From Misgurnus anguillicaudatus (lineage: Eukaryota > Chordata > Actinopteri > Cypriniformes > Cobitidae), in assembly GCF_027580225.2 (NCBI RefSeq), contig NC_073352.2, forward strand, positions 29,506,001-29,570,000: 64,000 bases of DNA. Reading direction: 5' to 3'. Within the stretch, counting starts at the first letter, position 1. Each line of letters starts with the position of its first letter. The notes under the pieces are model-generated. The model was not told the DNA's origin and searched no databases. It saw only the letters and a program-made list of their open reading frames with translations. The translations under genes and the position numbers were made by a program. Shown piece after piece: positions 57,066 to 64,000 of the stretch.

Positions 57066-58204
57066 AGGAATATTCAATTTTCTTAAAAGAAAAATCCAGA
57101 TCATTTACTCACCACCATGTCATCCAAAATGTTGATGTCTTTCTTTGTTCACTTGAGAAGAAATTATGTTTTTTGAGGAGAGCATTGCGGGATTTTTCTC
57201 ATTTTAATGGACTTTAATAGACAGCAACAATTAACACTTAACTCAACACGTAACAGTTTTTTCAAAGGACTATAAACAATCCCAAACGAGGCATAAGGGT
57301 CTTGTCTGGCAAAACGATTGTCATTTTTGACAGGAAAAATTGCAGATGTACACTTTTAGAGCACAACTTCTCGTCTAGATCCGGTCCAGCGCGACCTAAC
57401 GTAAATGCGTAGTGACGTAGGGAGGTCACGTGTTACATATATAAAACGCACATTTGCGGACCATTTTAAACAATAAACTGACACAAAGACATTAATTAGT
57501 ATCAGTTGACATACAACAACGTAGGAACGGTCCTCTTTCAACACACTTGTAAACACTGGGGCGGAGTTTCGCGTTCGTCCTCTGTGACCTCTTGACGTCA
57601 TGACGTATTGCGTGGGGTCAAGCTGGTGGATCACGACCAGATCTAGACAAGAAGTTGTGGTTTAAAAGGTTATATTTTTTATTTTTCTTGTCAAAAATGG
57701 CAATCGTTTTGCGAGATAAGACCCTTATGCCTCGTTTGGGATTGTTTATAGTCCTTTGAAACTCCGTTGAAAAAAACTGTTACGTGTTGAATTAAGTGTT
57801 AATTGTTGGTGTCTATTAAAGTCCATTAAAATGTTTTCCTCAAAAAACATAATTTGAAGAGTTTCGTTGCAAAACGAGATAACCACCGTTTTTTTAATTG
57901 TTCAGAATTCGCGTTTTTTGGTTGTGCATTCCAATTAATTTCAATGCAACTGCAGTTGGTTTGTTTTGATTTAAAACCTTCATAACTTAAAAAATACAGC
58001 TAAGTAGCACCATAAAACAAAATAATAACATGATAACATAATAATAAACATGTTTTGACAAAAATGTTAAAAAATGGATTTATCTCGTTTTGCAACAAAA
58101 CTCTTCATTTCTTCTGGACTGAACAAAGAAAGACATCAACATTTTGGATGACATGGTGGTAAGTAAATATCTGGATTTTTCTTTTACGAAAATGGAATAT
58201 TCCT
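57066..58204. mobile_element. 1139-bp TTAA element (family A), copy 2, with nested insertion
   Basis: TTAA at 57062-57065 and 58205-58208; ends AGGAATATTCAATTTTCTTA and AAAATGGAATATTCCT. The core is inverted relative to 39390-40295, so the MVRKCAFYIC frame is on the minus strand. Interrupted at 57855-58107. Confidence 0.9.
57855..58107. mobile_element. Nested palindromic MITE with empty-site evidence
   Basis: Ends TGAAGAGTTTCGTTGCAAAA and TTTTGCAACAAAACTCTTCA are inverted. The sister copy at 39390-40295 reads ACATAATTTCTTCTCG without interruption, so the insertion duplicated about ATTT. Confidence 0.88.
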
Positions 58205-58260
58205 TTAAGACTTCTATGCAGTACTGCAGTAGAGGAGAGCTGTTCCAGATAACCTGCTTG

Positions 58261-59459
<1,199 letters not shown>

Positions 59460-61402
59460 CAGGGCTCAAAATTAACTTTTTTATTTGGTAGCACTGGTGC
59501 TCCCAACTTTAAAGAGTTAGGAGCACCAGCAAAAATTTAGGCGCATTTATCCAAAAATTTAAAAGCACCACAACTACAATGTAAATGTTAATAGATTTAT
59601 TTTATTAAAAATAAAACACCACCACCGGGCTTTACACATCCTATGGCCAGCATTTAAAAGTTGGTCTTCTATTTTATTTTATTTTTTGCTGCATAAATTC
59701 CTAAATTAATACCAAATGCTGTTGAAATAGTATAGCAGCAATAATAATTTAACAATTACAGGTAACATGATTAAGATTACATAGAAAATCTAGCAAACAC
59801 GTAAAACACTGATTAATTGTGACATTACAAAAGTGACCCTAATATAGAAGGCTAATATATATTGGTATTGATAACTGCATTACCAGGATGCTTTTACTAC
59901 TAAATAGGCAATGTTTTAAAAAATACAATAAAAACATACCATCAGCATTGTCGTATTCCACAGCAACATGGACCACAAGGATGTTTGTCAAATGTCCATT
60001 CACCAGCGCATGCGCACATACACCATCAAACAGACAGGAGGTCGGTGTCTCCATCAATAATAAACACATTTGTCATGACACGTCTTGTGTTTTTGGCACT
60101 TTCGCCATGTTTAAGCAAGGTACGTCTGGCGCTTAAAATGTTTTGATTCCGCCATTAACGCCGTTTTACAGGATTTACAGTAAACACAGTAAGTTACATT
60201 TTCATAGCGAAGACACTCGAAATCTTTAAGCCACTCTGAAAGGTTTAACGTCAACTCGTATTTTCCGGTGGTGGAGTTACATTTGAATCCGGATCGTCGT
60301 CATAAAATACAGTAAGAACCTTGGCTGTAATCGGCTCGCTCTCGTCATGCTCGCGACGCGTTCGTCTTTTCACATTTCCGCGCTCCACGGCAACAAGGAA
60401 TGACTGACGCTCATATTAGCCAATCTGCGGTCTTCATTAAACGCAAGAACTTAATGGTGAAATTTGATTGGTTATGTATCGTTGGAGAGAACACTGAACC
60501 TGGGACAGCGCCAGCACGCAGGATCACAATCAACTCGCGTCACAACAAAATGGGCAGTCGCACAAATGCTCCCAAATATATTTTAAAGGAACACGCCCAC
60601 ATTTTGGGAATTTAGCTTATTCACCGTATCCCCCAGAGTTAGATAAGTCCATACATACCTCTCTCATCTCCGTGCGTGCTGTAACTCTGTCTGACGCAGC
60701 CCCCGCTAGCTTAGCTTAGCACAAAGACTGGAAATGCATGGCTCCAGCTAGTATACTGCTCCCAATAAGTGACAAAATAACGCGATCATTTTCCTATTTA
60801 TGTGTTGTGATTTGTATAGTCAAACCGTGCACAAACAACAAGGTGATATGAGACACAGCGATCCCCCAACAGCATACACACTGAGAACCACATTATCCGA
60901 AGACGAAGCACTGCCGCATGGGCGGAGCGATCTGCACAATTCTGACCGAACTCTCTGCTCCTCACCAGGGGCTTCTCGTGTGCTGCGAGCAGATCACTCC
61001 GCCCATGCGGCAGTGCTTCGTCTTCAGAGAATATAGTTCTCAGTATGTATACTGTTAAAAGATCGCTGTGTCTCATATCACCTTGTTATTTGTACACGGT
61101 TTGACTATACAAATCACAACACATAAATAGGAAAATGATCGCGTTATTTTGTCACTTATTGGGAGCAGTATACTAGCTGGAGCCATGCATTTCCAGTCTT
61201 TGTGCTAAGCTAAGCTAGCGGGGGCTGCGTCAGACAGAGTTACAGCACGCACGGAGATGAGAGAGGTATGTATGGACTTATCTAACTCTGGGGGATACGG
61301 TGAATAAGCTAAATTCCCAAAATGTGGGCGTGTTCCTTTAAGGTCGCACAGATTAAATTTCGGTCGCATATGCGACCAAAATGGTCGCAATTTCGAGCCC
61401 TG
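59460..61402. mobile_element. 1.9-kb hAT-like element carrying a nested palindrome
   Basis: Left end CAGGGCTCAAAATTAACTTT, right end GGTCGCAATTTCGAGCCCTG. No clean 8-bp duplication is visible (only TGTTT on both sides). No transposase recognised in the roughly 1.2 kb left after removing the insert. Confidence 0.8.
60587..61337. mobile_element. 751-bp nested palindromic TTAA MITE
   Basis: TTAA at 60583-60586 and 61338-61341. Ends AGGAACACGCCCACATTTTG and CAAAATGTGGGCGTGTTCCT are perfect inverted repeats. The arms pair for more than 300 bp around a short loop near 60955. Confidence 0.95.
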
Positions 61403-61628
61403 TGTTTGGATTCACATACAGTATTACTGTCTTTCTATTTCTGCAGTTTTCATACTGTACATTGTTTGCGTAAAATAAAGGATTACTCCACTTTCATAAA
61501 AAATCCCGATAATCTCAATCACCCCTATGTCATCCAAGATGTTTATGTCTTTTTGTAGTTTAGTCTAAACGAAATTCAGTTTTTTAGTAAAGAATTACAG
61601 GATTTTCTCCATATAATGGATCTCAACA

Positions 61629-62293
61629 CAGGGTTCCCACATGTCCTTGAAATCCTTGAAAGTTTGTGAATCTGTGTAAAAAATTTCCAAGGCCCTGGAA
61701 AGTTTTTGAAAGCATAGATACAGGTCATTGAAAGTGCTTGAATCTATTTTATGCAAGAAGTTTTCTGTTAAAAAAAACATATTATTCCCTGTGTATTGTA
61801 GGATAATATCATAAAAATTCTAGACTTTTTAACTGTTAGTTTTAAATGCTTATATCTTCTGTACGCGAATGTTGATTCATCCCAAAATGCTTTTTTGCAT
61901 AGTTGTGTTTGACACATGAACACGTCTCGGGTTACGTATGTAACTGTTATTCCCTGAGAAGGGAACGAGACGCTGCGTCTCTCTTGCCATAATTCCTGCG
62001 TCCCTGTAACTCCGTCTTTGGCAATATATCAGATAGCGATCCTGCGTCACCCTGTCTTTGTCGTTAAGCCTCACCATTGGTTGAATTTGATATACACATT
62101 CAGACGCACTTAGCCCTAGAGGCGTCCCCAAAGTGTCACCGCAGTGACGCAGCGCGAGTTCCCTCGAAAGGAAACTGTAATAATGCATCTTAAAAAGTAA
62201 CACGGTGTAACCTTGCTCTCACTTGAAATGTGTCCCCACATTTAGTCCTTGAATTTATATTGGAGCTGGAAAGTCCCAGGTGTGGGAACCCTG
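61629..62293. mobile_element. 665-bp hAT-like element with CAGGGTTCCCACA ends
   Basis: Left end CAGGGTTCCCACATGTCCTT, right end CCAGGTGTGGGAACCCTG. The interior (about 61920-62180) contains TCTCGGGTTACGTATGTAAC and CCTGAGAAGGGAACGAGACG, a known recurrent cyprinid sequence, possibly a further insertion. Confidence 0.85.
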
Positions 62294-62304
62294 TGTACAT
62301 TCTT

Positions 62305-62530
62305 AAAAATAAAGGTGTTTTACAATGCCATGTGGCTGAATGGTTAAATAAAGAGCCCTTTTGTTTCATAAAATGTAGTAAAAAAGTTCCTCCATTTATT
62401 TCTTATATTTTAATAATCTAAGCACCTTTGACTGAATGTTTTTTTTTTTTTTTTTTGAGGAACCAAAAATGGTTCTTCTGTTGCATCGCTGTAAAGAACA
62501 TTTGAAGCATCTTTATTTCTAAGAGAGTAA
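62305..62530. repeat. Dispersed repeat with AAAGGTG and AAAGAAC arms
   Basis: TTAAAAATAAAGGTGTT at the left and AAAGAACATTTGAAGCATCTTTATTTCTAAGA at the right are imperfectly inverted; related to the sequence around 4790-5360. Confidence 0.55.
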
Positions 62531-62561
62531 TGTTTATTTCTTGAATGTTTGTTTACTGTGG

Positions 62562-62690
62562 TAGCTGATTGTGTAGTGGGCACTGCTCACATATGGTGCA
62601 GATGCACTTTCGGCAGCTCGAGTTCGAATCCCGGCTTTGCCGATCCTGTACCCTTCTCTCCACCCTGTAATTGATACTGAATATTGATGT
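62562..62690 (+). mobile_element. tRNA-derived SINE head
   Basis: Box A-like TAGCTGATTGTGTAGTGGGC (from about 62563) and box B AGTTCGAATCCCGG (62621-62634) at tRNA-like spacing, then an unrelated body. A poor cloverleaf argues against a tRNA gene. Confidence 0.65.
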
Positions 62691-62931
62691 AGTGAATGAA
62701 AGATGATTGTTTTGTTATGAAGATTTTATTGGTTATCAGTACCTGAATAACCATTCATGAAGCTCTTTTTTCATCTGGTTTGTGTCTGTTAGTTTCCAGC
62801 CATGACACACTTCCCAGAATTCACTCTTTACACAAGATGGTGTGCAGGTGCGATTGGCAGCACTCCTCTCTCTCTCTCTTTGTTAGTCTGTCTGAAAATC
62901 TGCTCCACATCTGTATGTGTATTGTATTTGC

Positions 62932-62984
<53 letters not shown>

Positions 62985-63399
62985 GATGATGTCACTGTCA
63001 GGTTGGCACAGATCATTAGATGCAACACTTCAAAGAGTCGAGCAGAGACGAATGCCCTTCACACAGATACACTGACAAGTGTTTGATACTAAAGTGTTTG
63101 TGTACTAAACACATGCAAGATGCTCATATCATGCAGCTTGTTCATGAGAAATGTGAGATATTATTTTTATCTGGCAGACCATTAAATAACCTGGTTAAAG
63201 TTGTCTTGAATCGGCTTATAGCGTGACTGTATGTTGTTTGCCACATGGACACAGGGTGGACAGGAGATCATCTCCTGTTTTTGGGTGGAAGATGGAAACT
63301 GTGTGTGTGTTTATGAGCCGTATAAAGGTCACACTATAACTGTTTGTCTCTCAGAGGAAGTCCCCAGAATTGGGAATCCCCGGCTTACTGTTTTGGAGT

Positions 63400-63432
<33 letters not shown>

Positions 63433-64000
63433 AGCTACCTGCTAAGAGAGAGAAAGATAGAGATCTGTACCTGTTTGTCCTTCAATTTTTCAATATTCAA
63501 ATTAAAGGTACTTTATTGACATGACTGTGTGTATTGCCAAAGCATTATTTATAAAACAAGAAACATACAATAAAACAAAAATTAGAAAAATTAAGGTGGA
63601 ATTAAGCTTAGGTGCTGGGTGATGGATAAGTACTTTTGCAGATTAAATAAAATGGAGTCAGAAAATATTTACAATATAAAATAGACTTTGAAATATAAAC
63701 ATTTGAACTACTTCTCTGATGCATGTGTCTGTGTTTGCATGTGCGTTCATTATGTTTTCCTTGAGGCAGAATGGTTTTATTTGTATAACAATGTCAATCA
63801 AACTAAATAAACCACAACAAACAAAACAATGAAAGAACAGATGATGGCAATATTGTAATACCATATAGAAGTTAATTGCAAAACTCTTGACATTTTTATG
63901 GAAACCAGTCAACTGGTCACGAATATAATAATTAAATAATGTTTAATAAGAAAAATACCCCCCAAAACATAATACATAAAGGAATAATTCAAAACCGGCA
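62691..64000. other. afg2a intron 14, right end of window
   Basis: Contains (GT)24 at 62934-62981 and (CAGA)8 at 63401-63432. No afg2a terminal exon was recognised. Confidence 0.5.

Noticed and set aside
62562..62690. Functional tRNA gene
   Set aside because: Boxes A and B are present but the acceptor stem and arms do not pair well, and there is an attached non-tRNA body; a SINE head is more likely. The same reasoning applies to 2622-2695, 8410-8546 and 33561-33672.
63231..63524. Possible afg2a terminal exon or another gene near the right end
   Set aside because: The translation does not resemble the expected RPGRIDR or GAEI..VCREAA segments and runs into a CAGA repeat.

Overview
The window is vertebrate nuclear DNA from a bony fish, most likely a cyprinid or close relative. 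The genes are split by GT-AG introns, and the order fgf2 > nudt6 < afg2a (spata5) > is the conserved vertebrate FGF2-NUDT6-SPATA5 synteny block. The introns are filled with short palindromic DNA transposons (TTAA-flanked and hAT-like), tRNA-derived SINE pieces and long CA/TG microsatellites, as expected of cypriniform genomes. The species cannot be named from sequence alone.

Layout. 1-7723: the last two coding exons of fgf2 (+), separated by a 6.9-kb repeat-rich intron, with a dead Tc1-like transposase in the preceding intron. 7724-11497: tail-to-tail intergenic DNA. 11498-19340: complete nudt6 (-), five coding exons, 297 aa, intact Nudix box. 19341-19731: a 391-bp head-to-head interval, probably a bidirectional promoter. 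19732-41590: the first 14 coding exons of afg2a (+), 753 codons in an unbroken frame, covering the N-domain, the D1 AAA+ module and most of D2. 41591-64000: the start of a very long intron 14; the last exons (about 130 residues) were not found and presumably lie beyond the window.

The genes are ordinary. Fgf2 is a secreted heparin-binding growth factor, Nudt6 a Nudix protein classically described as the FGF2 antisense gene, and Afg2a a type II AAA+ ATPase of ribosome maturation and replisome proteostasis. The unusual material is in the introns: a 2.6-kb minisatellite of 28-bp units with a 112-bp higher-order period in afg2a intron 9; a second tandem array of about 112-bp units in intron 10, interrupted by a hAT-like element with a near-perfect 8-bp target duplication; a transposon nest several layers deep at 51.5-54.8 kb; and a family of TTAA palindromes carrying what looks like the first codons of a THAP zinc-finger gene. 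No bacterial-type system, CRISPR array, viral genome or new multi-gene system was seen. Repeat family names are from recognition and were not checked against a library.
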